54,228 bases of DNA from Fodinibius sp964490705 (GTDB lineage: Bacteria; Bacteroidota; Rhodothermia; Balneolales; Balneolaceae). The DNA lies in assembly GCA_964490705.1 (NCBI GenBank), contig CAZBCG010000017.1:1-54228 (forward strand). Reading direction: 5' to 3'. Position numbers and translations under genes: made by a program. Below are positions 11,101 to 18,678 of the stretch, piece by piece. The notes below the pieces were generated by a model, which was given only the letters and a program-made list of their open reading frames with translations, made no database searches and had not been told where the DNA came from. The stretch's first letter is position 1. Each line of letters begins with the position of its first letter.

Positions 11101-11157
11101 CTTGGCCAGTTCGCCCAGGCTCTTCCAGTAATTAGGACTCTTTACTTCTTCGCTCAT
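8107..11157 (-). CDS. actB: Alternative complex III subunit ActB (molybdopterin-oxidoreductase-like domain fused to iron-sulfur domain)
   Basis: Large peripheral subunit of ACIII, exported by the Tat system: SRRSFLRVMG at residues 43-52, followed by GFAAC (C63), which could also be lipidated. The first about 750 residues form a molybdopterin oxidoreductase-like domain that in this family carries no Mo cofactor. The last about 240 residues form a PsrB-like ferredoxin domain with four cysteine clusters: CTGCGVC, CMHCELAPCEQVC, CIGTRYCANNC and CTYC...CQQAC. In the third cluster a Thr replaces one Cys, as expected for the [3Fe-4S] centre of this family. The 1016-residue length is normal. It passes electrons from the quinol site towards the haems of ActA and ActE. 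Confidence 0.96.
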   Translation of the reverse strand: MSEEVKSPNYWKSLGELAKNDEYQKFVEREFPENATELNDKVSRRSFLRVMGASIALAGFAACRRPVQKIMPYSKMPEDVTPGNPLYYASAMPFQDALDGIVVENHEGRPGKIEGNEMHPSSNGNTSIFGQAAILNMFDPDRSRYVRKDGERSSVSAFAKFCSNHFSDTDQNIAFVSEANSSPTYNRLKEQTMNNFSNAQWITYEAFGEDNALEGTNIAFGQRLRTVNHYDEANTIVSFDDDFLNPSADKNSVENTKQFTDRRAVTSPDDDMSRLYAVESTFSLTGSNADNRLRIKSGEVELFIYALAAELAKSVNGLSSFSGYTNKFSDHEWIPVLAEELLANRGESILTVGRDHAPELHATVAAMNVALGNDGETVTYHDVPHIDDQNNQEAFAGLVEDLNGGNVDTVVLVGTNPTFTAPADLNFADALSNAEQIVHLSDYYNETSKLANWHINRAHFLEAWGDGYSYTGTRSIIQPQIEPLYSGVSEIEFLSTILNGEKPKGYDLVQETWQDFYGSNFQSQWEQALHDGIAGENSFPTESVQISSGFSSQVSSFLNNADTSDGMELVIRADSNVFDGRFANNGWLQELPEPMTKITWDNVALMSKKTADELGVKEAGLGKSEVEMIALTVDGTTIEMPAWVQPGHADDSITITVGYGREGIGRVANKTGFDTYPLRTTENMHFASDISVEKTGEMYEIACTQDHNTMEGRSLLRHATLQEYREDPHFSSYESSYDAEMPGLSYAEEHGKDEPLSIFNSYDEQEYPDDQPQWGMSIDLNACTGCGVCTIACTAENNIPVVGKREVSNGREMHWIRNDRYFDGDVNDPKALHQPVPCMHCELAPCEQVCPVAATTHSEDGMNQMTYNRCIGTRYCANNCPYKVRRFNFFNYSKEFLTSGDDPEIIQMAMNPEVTVRFRGVMEKCTYCVQRVNRAKIERDIETDGETQKPKDGAVETACQQACPADAIYFGDLTDPDSKVVQTKKNNRNYLLLEELNTRPRTSYLSELSNPNPKLA

Positions 11158-11210
11158 TCGGTTACGATTGCGTTAATTCAGATTCGTTTGGTTTTGTATC
11201 ACCTATTTAA

Positions 11211-11861
11211 TTAATAGTGGCAACCCTGACAGTAGGTTGGGGGATTTACATTGTTCTTGGCCACGAGTTCTCGCCCCTTGGCTATTTGATCTTCAACTTC
11301 GTATCCCATGGTTGTTACCTCTTCAACGGGACGCAGATGTTGCTCGGGGTTACGATGACAGTCGAGACACCAGCTCATACTTAGTGGCTCTTTCTGGAAA
11401 ACGACTTCCATTCGATCGACGCGGCCGTGACAGCTTTCGCATCCCACCCCCACATTAACATGTGCTGCGTGATTGAAATAAGCATAATCCGGGAGGTTGT
11501 GCACGCGCACCCATTCGATCGATTCTCCTGATTGCCAACTGTCGCGAATTTTTTGCACTTCTTCGGGATTTTGTGTCCCATCAATTTGGTTATGACAGTT
11601 CATACAGGTTTGTGTAGCCGGCACGTTCGCGTGCTTAGAATCAAACGCATTGGTGTGGCAGTATTGACAATCAATGTCCAGCTTGCCGGCATGCAGCTTA
11701 TGGCTGTAATCAATGGGCTGCTCAGGAGCATAACCAACATCGGTGTATTCAGGGGAAAAATAATACCAAACGCCTGCTACAGTTGCCGTCGCGAAAATGA
11801 TGAGCCCGAGCAAAATCCGTTTGGGAACTTCATCTGCCCACTTGGGGAAAATCTGAGCCAT
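11211..11861 (-). CDS. actA: Alternative complex III subunit ActA (pentahaem cytochrome c)
   Basis: First gene of the ACIII operon. One N-terminal membrane helix (about residues 15-35) anchors a periplasmic domain with exactly five CxxCH motifs: CQYCH 65-69, CMNCH 86-90, CESCH 141-145, CLDCH 165-169 and CQGCH 211-215. Several extra histidines (H54, H57, H131, H134) are available as axial ligands. This fits the pentahaem ActA of Rhodothermus marinus. The protein ends just after the fifth haem motif. It is separated from actB by 53 bases. Confidence 0.96.
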   Translation of the reverse strand: MAQIFPKWADEVPKRILLGLIIFATATVAGVWYYFSPEYTDVGYAPEQPIDYSHKLHAGKLDIDCQYCHTNAFDSKHANVPATQTCMNCHNQIDGTQNPEEVQKIRDSWQSGESIEWVRVHNLPDYAYFNHAAHVNVGVGCESCHGRVDRMEVVFQKEPLSMSWCLDCHRNPEQHLRPVEEVTTMGYEVEDQIAKGRELVAKNNVNPPTYCQGCHY

Positions 11862-12239
11862 AAGTTACGTAGAATTTATCGTTGCTTATTCTTGGATGTT
11901 CTCAAAAAAGTTACGGCCTGAAGGTATGGAAATTCCCTCTATTTTAGAACCCAGAAAAATGTCATTAATCATATTTAAATCGAATCTAAATAGAATGGAA
12001 TGCCACACGCAATTACCAAAATTTAGTGTGATAAAATATAATCTATTTTTCAAAAATGCTTAATCAAATTCCTGAATAGTTTGCAAAAAACACTGAAAAC
12101 TTGACAGTGTTAACTTATATCCAGCTACAAACCAGTGGCCGGATGGGGTGGTTGCTTTTTTGATGAACGAAAACTGCTAAATCCCCGTCATTATTATTAC
12201 CTTTGCCATGATTAAAAATTGAAGCAACACGATTTTAAA
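11862..12239 (+). promoter_or_regulatory. Divergent AT-rich regulatory region between the act-cox operon and the DUF420 gene
   Basis: This 378-base gap holds no gene I can support. It must carry the promoter of the act-cox operon (leftward) and of the DUF420 gene (rightward). Towards DUF420 there is a TACCTTTG at 12198-12205 that matches the Bacteroidota -7 element TAnnTTTG, 34 bases before the ATG at 12240, but no convincing -33 element at the right spacing. A perfect 7-base inverted repeat, AACACTG/CAGTGTT, lies at 12089-12111 with a 9-base loop and could be an operator. No clear promoter was found for the leftward operon. The sequence from 11990 to 12120 is very AT-rich. Confidence 0.45.
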
Positions 12240-12803
12240 ATGAGCTCTCAAAAACCGGTAACCATAGATTTACTCAAAGATATTAGCCTGCCCAAAGCCA
12301 TTGGTGTAATACTATTAATAAGTGCAGGGGCTTTCGGCTTTTTAATCTGGTTGATCTATTTCAAAGGAGGGAGCGATTACAGTTCGGAACTTATTACCAG
12401 TTTGCCCGCGCTTAACGCCTTATTAAATAGTACCAGTGCGGTACTGTTGCTATTTGGATACAAAGCAATCCTGGACCGCAATTTTGCGCGCCACATGAAA
12501 TTTAACCTTACGGCTTTTGTAACATCCACTTTTTTTCTGATTAGTTATGTAATCTATCACAACTTTCACGGCAGTACGTCCTTTACGGGTGAGGGCTTCA
12601 TCAGACCCATCTATTTTTTTATCCTGATTTCGCACATCATTCTTTCGGCGCTGGTCATGCCGATGATCTTGACAAGTTTTTACCTGGCATTTTCGGGCAA
12701 GCTCAAGCTGCATCGCAAAGTGTCGAAAGTGACGTTACCGGTGTGGCTGTATGTTTCGGTGACGGGAGTGATGGTATTTTTTATGCTGCGGGCCTATTCG
12801 TGA
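12240..12803 (+). CDS. DUF420 family membrane protein, probable haem-copper oxidase assembly factor
   Basis: A 187-residue membrane protein with about five helices, typical of the DUF420 (YozB/CtaM) family. Recognisable stretches are LNSTSAVLLLFGYKAI (first His-poor helix) and FLISYVIYHNFHGST. Near the C terminus, SHIILSALVMPMIL precedes LHRKVSKVTLPVWLYVSVTGV. Histidines in helices 3, 4 and 5 could bind haem or copper. Family members such as staphylococcal CtaM are linked to aa3-type oxidase function, and the position next to the act-cox operon fits that role. A TTG seven codons upstream (12219) is in frame, but the ATG at 12240 is the better start; neither has a good ribosome binding site. 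Confidence 0.85.
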   Translation: MSSQKPVTIDLLKDISLPKAIGVILLISAGAFGFLIWLIYFKGGSDYSSELITSLPALNALLNSTSAVLLLFGYKAILDRNFARHMKFNLTAFVTSTFFLISYVIYHNFHGSTSFTGEGFIRPIYFFILISHIILSALVMPMILTSFYLAFSGKLKLHRKVSKVTLPVWLYVSVTGVMVFFMLRAYS

Positions 12804-12804
12804 A

Positions 12805-12867
12805 TTAGTTATTTGTTAATGGTTATAGGTGAAATGTGAGTGTCCACATAACAAATAACCGATACCG
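12805..12867. repeat. AT-rich inverted repeat between convergent genes
   Basis: TTATTTGTTA (12809-12818) is exactly complementary to TAACAAATAA (12849-12858), within a longer imperfect palindrome. It lies between the 3' ends of the DUF420 gene and ppk1, so it may act as a two-way terminator. Its GTTATTNGTTA wording recurs at 48826-48909 and, in weaker form, near 26704-26750, so it is probably a dispersed element of this genome. Confidence 0.5.
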
Positions 12868-12872
12868 AAAAA

Positions 12873-15293
12873 CTACCCAAACGCCCGTTTCCGCGCATTC
12901 TTCATCATCATATTGTGGAAGTTTCGTTCTTTTTGTCCCTCGGCAGGTTGACGTAACTCATACGCGCCGTCGGCGTGCATTTCCCAAGCCAGACGGTTAT
13001 CCTTGAGTGCTTTTTTAAGGATAGAGGCAAGCCGTTTCTTTAGGGCTGGCAGCGCGATCGGAACAATAGCCTCAACTCGTTCATTGAGATTGCGATACCG
13101 CCAGTCGCCGCTGCCGATATAGATTTTGGGATCCCCGCCGTTGCCAAAATAATAGATGCGGTCGTGTTCCAGGAAGCGACCAATAATACTGATGATGCGG
13201 ATGTTTTCACTGTAGCCCTCCAGCTGTGGACGCAGCCGCGAGTGTCCGCGCACAATTAAATCGATTTGAACTCCGGCTCGCGAAGCTTCATATAATTTTT
13301 GGATGATTTCCACATCATCAAGAGCATTCATTTTGGCAATGATGCGTCCATTGCCACCCTTCTGAGCGATAACTATTTCGTTTTCAATCAGCTCATAAAA
13401 CGATTCGCGTAAATTATTCGGGGCCACCAGTAATTTTCGATACTGCTGATCAGGAGCATAGCCGGTAAGATAATGGAAGAGATTCGTTACATCGTAGCCC
13501 AGGTCGGGGTCGTTCGTCAGTAATCCCAGATCGGTATAAATTTCTGCGGTGTGAATATGATAATTGCCCGTCCCGATATGGCAATACGTTACGTGTTTGT
13601 CTCCCTCGCGGCGGACGATCAGGGCGACTTTGGCGTGGGTTTTCAATCCCACCAAACCATAAGCCACGTGGACACCCGCATTTTCGAGCATCTTGCCCCA
13701 TTCGATATTGCTGGCTTCATCGAAACGAGCTTTTACTTCCACCAGCACGGCTACCTGCTTGCCCTGTTCGGCAGCGCGCACCAATGCTTTTACGATGGGA
13801 GAATCATTCGACGTACGGTACAGCGTTTGCTTGATCGCCAAAACATTCGGGTCGTCAGCAGCCTCTTCAATCAGCCGTCGCACACTGGCCGAAAACGATT
13901 CATACGGATGGTGGACGAGCAGGTCGCCTTTGCGGATGATATCGAAAATGGTTTGTTCTTCTTCGGTTTCACCCTCGTGGTACAGCGGTTTGGGGATCAC
14001 GGGATTCCATTTGTCGTAGCGCAGTCGGGGAATGTTTTTATTGGCAATATTAAAGCAGGAGGTCAAGTCGAGCAGCCCGTTTACGTGGATGATATCTTTC
14101 TCATCGAGCCGAAGCTCATTCTTGAGTAAATTCAGCACTTCGCTGTCCACATCTTCTTCGATCTCCATGCGCACGACCTCCGCAAAACGCCGTTCGCGTA
14201 ATTCTTCGGAAATTAGCGACAACAGATCTTCGGCCTCTTCTTCGTTGCGACGAATATCGGCATTACGGGTAATGCGAAACAGGCAGGTACTTTCCACATA
14301 CATTCCCGGAAACAGCTTTTGAATATTTTGTCGGATTATTTCTTCGATGGGCACATAATGAAATGCATAGGTATCGTTTTCTATCGACAGCCATCGGGGC
14401 TGGTTCGTAGGGATCTTAACTCGTGCAAAGTTAAAGGCATCGCGTTTGGGTCGCTTCAGCTTTACGGCCAGCGAGAGACTCAGATTTGAGATAAACGGAA
14501 ACGGGTGACTGGGATCTACCGCCAGTGGTGTCAGCGTAGGGTAGATGTGATCATCAAAATAGGCGTTGAGCTTCTGTTTTTGCTGATCGTTGATTTCTCG
14601 GTAGCTGGATATTTTTATCGATGCTTCTTGCTCGATGGCGGGACGCAGTGTCTGGCTCCATACTTTTGAAATCTCATTTTGCATTTTGGCTGTTTCTTGC
14701 TGTAGCAGTTCAACTTGGATGTTTGGCGTTCGTCCATCGGGACTTAAATCGTCAACACCGGCGGCCATCTGGCGTTTAAGTCCCCCAACTCTTTTTTGGA
14801 TAAATTCATCGAGATTACTGGATGTAATAGCAATAAACCGAACGCGCTCGAGCAGTGGTGTTCGCGGATCCATCGCCTGATGCAGTACCCGCCAGTTAAA
14901 ATCGAGCCATCCGAGCTCACGGTTCAGATATAGCGAAGGATGATCAAGAGCGGCATTTTCAGGCACGTCCTGAGCCTGCACAGCCCATGGCAATGAAAAA
15001 GTGTATTGGTTATTCTGCTGAGTGGATGTCTCGGGATCGCCGTTTTGATCAAAAAGCCAGGCTTGTCTCCCGACATTCCAGGAAATTTGTTCATCCTTGA
15101 GTTCACGAAAGTTTTCCAGCACTTTTTTGTGAAGCGTTCGGTCGCCCTTGGAAGTAAGCGTAATAAACTCTCCGCCAAATTCGTCTTCGATAGCCGGTAT
15201 CGCCTCGGAGCGCTTAAGCATGCCCTCTGCCTTCACCTTGTTGATGAGCCAAACGGCAATTTCCTGTTGTTTTTGCTCGGTCACAATATTCAA
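12873..15293 (-). CDS. ppk1: Polyphosphate kinase 1 with N-terminal accessory domain
   Basis: Makes polyphosphate from ATP and can run in reverse. Residues 118-800 are a full PPK1, starting LYLNRELGWLDFNWRVL. They include IAITSSNLDEF and the two histidines of the phospholipase D-like active site, H554 (LKTHAKVALI) and H711 (LEHDRIYYF). The protein has 806 residues against about 690 for a normal PPK1. The extra residues 1-82 form a separate small domain (IAVWLINKVKAEGML through VGRQAWLF) that resembles DUF6953, a winged-helix-like domain usually found alone. A Gln/Asn-rich linker joins them. The motif usually written RGxCxLxPG reads RGHSRLRP here. It is monocistronic by appearance. Confidence 0.95.
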   Translation of the reverse strand: MNIVTEQKQQEIAVWLINKVKAEGMLKRSEAIPAIEDEFGGEFITLTSKGDRTLHKKVLENFRELKDEQISWNVGRQAWLFDQNGDPETSTQQNNQYTFSLPWAVQAQDVPENAALDHPSLYLNRELGWLDFNWRVLHQAMDPRTPLLERVRFIAITSSNLDEFIQKRVGGLKRQMAAGVDDLSPDGRTPNIQVELLQQETAKMQNEISKVWSQTLRPAIEQEASIKISSYREINDQQKQKLNAYFDDHIYPTLTPLAVDPSHPFPFISNLSLSLAVKLKRPKRDAFNFARVKIPTNQPRWLSIENDTYAFHYVPIEEIIRQNIQKLFPGMYVESTCLFRITRNADIRRNEEEAEDLLSLISEELRERRFAEVVRMEIEEDVDSEVLNLLKNELRLDEKDIIHVNGLLDLTSCFNIANKNIPRLRYDKWNPVIPKPLYHEGETEEEQTIFDIIRKGDLLVHHPYESFSASVRRLIEEAADDPNVLAIKQTLYRTSNDSPIVKALVRAAEQGKQVAVLVEVKARFDEASNIEWGKMLENAGVHVAYGLVGLKTHAKVALIVRREGDKHVTYCHIGTGNYHIHTAEIYTDLGLLTNDPDLGYDVTNLFHYLTGYAPDQQYRKLLVAPNNLRESFYELIENEIVIAQKGGNGRIIAKMNALDDVEIIQKLYEASRAGVQIDLIVRGHSRLRPQLEGYSENIRIISIIGRFLEHDRIYYFGNGGDPKIYIGSGDWRYRNLNERVEAIVPIALPALKKRLASILKKALKDNRLAWEMHADGAYELRQPAEGQKERNFHNMMMKNARKRAFG

Positions 15294-15397
15294 TTACGTT
15301 TCTGTCAAAAGAAAATATATAACAAATACGCGGATTTTGGACTATTATTGGGTAATTTTAACAATCGCTTAACATTATGTTTTGAGTGGACCAATAG

Positions 15398-15430
15398 AAA
15401 AAGGAGCCCACCTTAAAGTGGACTCCTTTT
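15398..15430 (-). terminator. Rho-independent terminator after the UPF0173 gene
   Basis: On the minus strand AAAAGGAG-T-CCAC and GTGG-G-CTCCTTTT form a stem of 12 pairs with one mismatch and a 6-base loop, ending in a run of T. It lies 59 bases downstream of the stop of the UPF0173 hydrolase gene and before the ppk1 promoter. The opposite strand also ends in TTTTG, so it could work weakly both ways. Confidence 0.75.
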
Positions 15431-15441
15431 GTAAAAATCCA

Positions 15442-15475
15442 GTAGTAGTGATACGGCGCGCCGTGTTACTACTAC
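15442..15475. repeat. 34-bp near-perfect palindrome downstream of the UPF0173 gene
   Basis: Two 17-base arms (15442-15458 and 15459-15475) meet without a loop around a GGCGCGCC core. Fifteen of the 17 pairs are Watson-Crick and the other two are G-T wobbles in RNA. It begins 14 bases beyond the stop of the hydrolase gene, ahead of the terminator at 15398-15430. It could be a processing or protective 3' hairpin, or a protein-binding palindrome. Confidence 0.6.
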
Positions 15476-15488
15476 AAAGATGTTGTAT

Positions 15489-16196
15489 TTACGCCAAGAA
15501 GTTTTCACCGGCTTCGGGGATCCAGACTTCGGTATCGCACGCTTCTTCAGTAAGTGCTTTGAAGTCCTCGGGGTTTCCGGAAAGTACGGGCATAGTTCCA
15601 TAGTGGATGGGTACTGCGTAGTCGGCTTCGATGAGTTCGCAGGCTGTGGCGGCCTCGTCGGGGCCCATCGTATAATGGTCGCCCATAGGAACAGCAATGA
15701 CATCAGGATCGTAAATTTGACCGTAGAGCTCCAGATCATAAAAGATGTTGGTATCGCCGAGATGATAAAAGGTAATATCCTCATCAAAAGAAATAACCAG
15801 TCCCGCAGGTTCGCCGGCATAATCACCCTGGAACGAAGAGCTGTGATTGGCCGAAACCATAGTGACGGTAAAATCATCGAATTCTACCGTTCCACCTTTG
15901 TTAAATTCGATGGCTTGGTCTTCGTCGAGGCCGTGTTTTCCAACTAAGAGTCGCGAAAGTTCTACCGGGGCAGTTACCGTGCAGCCGGTTTTTCCAGCGA
16001 TATCCAGGGTATCCCCAACGTGATCGGCATGACCGTGGGTCAACAGAATATAATCCACATCATTCTGTTGTTTATGTGCGTCCGGCGTTGTGGGATTTTG
16101 CGAAAGAAAAGGATCAATTAGAATAGTGTTGCCGCCGGGACTGATGAGTTTGAAAGCCGAGTGTCCCAACCACTGTGCTTGAACTGATGTATCCAT
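15489..16196 (-). CDS. UPF0173-type metal-dependent hydrolase (metallo-beta-lactamase fold)
   Basis: A 235-residue soluble protein with the metallo-beta-lactamase signature LTHGHADHVGDT (H54, H56, D58, H59). Further metal ligands are H137 or thereabouts in VSANHSSS, D168 in YHLGDTN, and a late His in AVPIHYGTMP. Length and motifs match the UPF0173/YtkL family of metal-dependent hydrolases, whose substrate is unknown. The opening ITWLGHSAF-like stretch (QWLGHSAFKLISPGG) is typical. It stands alone between the divergent yciO-like gene and its own terminator. Confidence 0.9.
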   Translation of the reverse strand: MDTSVQAQWLGHSAFKLISPGGNTILIDPFLSQNPTTPDAHKQQNDVDYILLTHGHADHVGDTLDIAGKTGCTVTAPVELSRLLVGKHGLDEDQAIEFNKGGTVEFDDFTVTMVSANHSSSFQGDYAGEPAGLVISFDEDITFYHLGDTNIFYDLELYGQIYDPDVIAVPMGDHYTMGPDEAATACELIEADYAVPIHYGTMPVLSGNPEDFKALTEEACDTEVWIPEAGENFLA

Positions 16197-16423
16197 AGCA
16201 AAAACAATTTTTATTTAATGATTATTGAAAATTGAATTGACTATCCGAAATCAATGTGTTATACATGAATTTCGAAAGTGTTAAGAAGTAGGAGTAAATA
16301 TGACGATAGTAGTTAGCATCTCGTTGCGTTTAGTATCACAACAATCAACCGGAGATCATTCCCGGAACATTTTCGAGCTTATCTAAAACAGTATTAATAT
16401 TCAAAAATTAGTGAGGTTTACAC

Positions 16424-17095
16424 ATGGCAGAACGAATCAAACTGCATCCCGAGACACCACATGTTAAACGACTTTTTGAAATTACTGATAAAATTCGTGA
16501 CGGTGCCGTCGTGTTATTCCCGACCGACAGCCAATATGCGATAGGATGTGATTATAAAAACAAGAAAGGCATAGAGCGGATCCGCGAAATTCGGGCACTG
16601 GGCAAAGACGATCACTTGACTATTTTATGCGATTCGCTGTCGGGGATCTCCAAGTTTGCACATATCTCTGATCACAATTTTAAGCTAATTAAACGACTGA
16701 TTCCCGGTCCATATACCTTTATTTTACCGGCTACCAAAGAAGTGCCCAAGCTGCTGGTTCATCCCAAGAAAAAGACCGTAGGATTTCGCGTGCCCGACTA
16801 CCCGATTGCCGAAGGGCTGGTGCGGGAACTCGGTAATCCCATGCTGGCGATTACCGCCAAAAAACCGTCGATGAACGGCAACGGCATTGAAGATTTTGAT
16901 CGCGAACCATTCTTGCGAGAGTTCGAAAAATTGGTTGATATTATTATTGATAATCAGCAAACTTTGCCTTCGAAAGAGACCTCCATCCTGGATATGACTG
17001 ATGACAATACTAAGATTCTGCGCCGCGATTTGGGTGCAGAAGAACTGGAAGAGGTCTTTCGTATGCAACGAGAACCACTGGTTGAAAAAGAATAG
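16424..17095 (+). CDS. YciO/YrdC/Sua5 family protein (threonylcarbamoyl-AMP synthase-like)
   Basis: A 223-residue protein of the dsRNA-binding YrdC fold, whose members make threonylcarbamoyl-AMP for the tRNA modification t6A. The core reads GAVVLFPTDSQYAIGCD, IREIRALGKDDHLTIL, LIPGPYTFILPATKEVP and TVGFRVPDYPIAEGLV. The SQYAIGCD and KDDHLTIL variants place it nearer YciO than the canonical YrdC, so it may be an accessory rather than the main t6A enzyme. A weak GTGAGG ribosome binding site lies about 10 bases before the ATG. Its stop is three bases before the phosphofructokinase start, so the two are probably co-transcribed. Confidence 0.9.
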   Translation: MAERIKLHPETPHVKRLFEITDKIRDGAVVLFPTDSQYAIGCDYKNKKGIERIREIRALGKDDHLTILCDSLSGISKFAHISDHNFKLIKRLIPGPYTFILPATKEVPKLLVHPKKKTVGFRVPDYPIAEGLVRELGNPMLAITAKKPSMNGNGIEDFDREPFLREFEKLVDIIIDNQQTLPSKETSILDMTDDNTKILRRDLGAEELEEVFRMQREPLVEKE

Positions 17096-17098
17096 TCT

Positions 17099-18175
17099 AT
17101 GCGTATTGCAATAAATACCGGGGGCGGCGATGCTCCCGGACTCAATGCCGCCATTCGCGCTGCCACTCTTGCTGCCCTAAAACGCGGCTGGGAAGTGTTC
17201 GGCATCAAAAATGGCTATGGATCAATTTACACTGATGAACCCTTTATTAAGCTGGATGCGCAAGCCGTGCGCGGTATTACGCTGCAGGGGGGTACCATTC
17301 TGGGGACCGCCAATCGCGGCAATCCATTTGAGATGCCGTATCAAAAAGATGACGGCAGCTGGGGCACAAAAGATGTTTCTGATCATCTTATCAAAACATT
17401 TGATGAGTACGATATTGATGCTCTTATTGCTATCGGCGGCGACGGCTCTATGAATATTGCCAGCAAGCTGATTAAGAAGGGCGTAAATGTGGTGGGCGTC
17501 CCCAAAACCATCGACAATGATATTTACAATTGTGATATTACGCTCGGCTTTGATACCGCTATCGATATTGCTACCGGTGCTATTGATCGTATTACCACTA
17601 CCGCCGAATCGCACCACCGGCTGATGGTTGTGGAAGTGATGGGTCGCTACGCCGGATGGATTGCCCTGTACTCGGGCATTGCCTCTTCGGCCGATGTAGT
17701 ACTGATTCCTGAAATTCCGTTCTCGTATGACTCTATTGTGGACAAGATTAACGAGCGAGAATCCAAGGGACGACATTATACGATGATTGTCGTGGCCGAG
17801 GGTGCTAAAGAAAAGGATGGAGAGATTGTCACTAAAGGCAAGGCCGTGGGGCAGCAGGTACAGCTGGGTGGCATTGCGGATCGCGTAGCTGAAGAGCTTT
17901 CCGAACGGACGGGCAAAGAGTCTCGTTCTGTGGTGCTTGGTCACCTGCAGCGTGGGGGATCACCCTCTACCTACGACCGGTTGATTTCGCTCCGCTTCGG
18001 CGCGGCGGCCATTCGCTGCGTACAGGAGCACGATTTTAACAAGCTGGTGGTACTTCAGGATAATGAACTGCGGCGCATCCCCATTACCAGCATCGAGGGT
18101 AAGATGAAATCGGTACCGCTTGAGAGTGATACCGTACAAACGGCCCGGGATATTGGCATCTGTTTAGGGGATTAA
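17099..18175 (+). CDS. pfkA: 6-phosphofructokinase
   Basis: Phosphorylates fructose 6-phosphate in glycolysis. The 358-residue protein has the N-terminal TGGGDAPGLN loop, GGDGS at 113-117, PKTIDNDIYN (K136) with the catalytic aspartates, MGRYAGWIAL, and the effector/substrate loop LQRGGSPSTYDR. Gly116 at the position that is Asp in pyrophosphate-dependent enzymes predicts use of ATP. Lys136 is the residue typical of the PPi-type and mixed clades, so this belongs to the G/K class found in many non-proteobacteria. It is three bases downstream of the YciO-like gene. Confidence 0.93.
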   Translation: MRIAINTGGGDAPGLNAAIRAATLAALKRGWEVFGIKNGYGSIYTDEPFIKLDAQAVRGITLQGGTILGTANRGNPFEMPYQKDDGSWGTKDVSDHLIKTFDEYDIDALIAIGGDGSMNIASKLIKKGVNVVGVPKTIDNDIYNCDITLGFDTAIDIATGAIDRITTTAESHHRLMVVEVMGRYAGWIALYSGIASSADVVLIPEIPFSYDSIVDKINERESKGRHYTMIVVAEGAKEKDGEIVTKGKAVGQQVQLGGIADRVAEELSERTGKESRSVVLGHLQRGGSPSTYDRLISLRFGAAAIRCVQEHDFNKLVVLQDNELRRIPITSIEGKMKSVPLESDTVQTARDIGICLGD

Positions 18176-18185
18176 GATTTGGGCC

Positions 18186-18220
18186 GTCATATTGAGCGCA
18201 ACGAAGTGTAGTCGAAATAT
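18186..18220. repeat. Dispersed palindromic intergenic element (GTCAT...CGAAAT type)
   Basis: The 35 bases start GTCATATTGAGC and end GTAGTCGAAATAT, with the GAGCGCAACGAAGTG core common in intergenic palindromes of Bacteroidota-type genomes. It lies just after pfkA. A better preserved relative with both arms is at 18679-18753. Confidence 0.5.
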
Positions 18221-18265
18221 GTTCGGCTCATGCAAAGCTTTCTTCAAATTCAGTAAGAAAAATTT

Positions 18266-18652
18266 ATGGGATTTTTTGATTCGATCAGTGACACCCTTTC
18301 CGGAGCTGTAGATGATGATATCTGGAATACCATTTCCGCTCCGTCCGACTTCAAATCTATTACGGATAGATCTGAAGAGCGTCCACAGCTTATCTATAAG
18401 CACAGCAATCGATGCAGCGTCTGTTTTGTAGCGAAGGGTAATTTAGAGCAGGCTTCCGAGCAGATTTTAGAAAAAGCTGACATGCATTATCTGGATGTGG
18501 TAAAAAACCGGTCGGCTTCGGATAGCATTGCTTCAAAGCTCAATATTCGCCACGAGTCGCCGCAAGTGATACTGCTGGATCAAGGAGAGGTGATCTGGCA
18601 TGGATCTCACGGCGAAATTGAAGGAGAGAAGGTACTGGAGCAGCTTAGCTGA
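18266..18652 (+). CDS. ytxJ: YtxJ-family bacilliredoxin-like protein
   Basis: A 128-residue thioredoxin-fold protein of the YtxJ family, thought to remove bacillithiol from proteins. The active region reads YKHSNRCSVCFVAK, with C50 at the bacilliredoxin position after the conserved KHS. The cis-Pro loop is HESPQVILLDQGEV. Unlike the usual family form with a single Cys, a second Cys (C53) creates a CxxC pair here. The protein begins MGFFDSIS and has no signal peptide, so it is cytoplasmic. It implies that the organism makes bacillithiol, as many Bacteroidota relatives do. Confidence 0.85.
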   Translation: MGFFDSISDTLSGAVDDDIWNTISAPSDFKSITDRSEERPQLIYKHSNRCSVCFVAKGNLEQASEQILEKADMHYLDVVKNRSASDSIASKLNIRHESPQVILLDQGEVIWHGSHGEIEGEKVLEQLS

Positions 18653-18678
18653 TTTAAACAGCAAGACAATTTTAATTC

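Noticed and set aside
11532..11921. 129-codon open frame opposite actA
   Set aside because: It lies wholly over actA and its upstream edge on the other strand; the five CxxCH motifs on the minus strand show the real frame. Its protein has no recognisable feature.
12089..12111. Terminator in the actA upstream region
   Set aside because: The AACACTG/CAGTGTT hairpin has no T run and does not follow a stop codon closely. It is listed only as a possible operator.
16295..16410. Short reading frame upstream of the YciO-like gene
   Set aside because: An ATG at about 16299 opens 28 codons, but there is no ribosome binding site of note and the translation resembles no family. It is treated as spacer.
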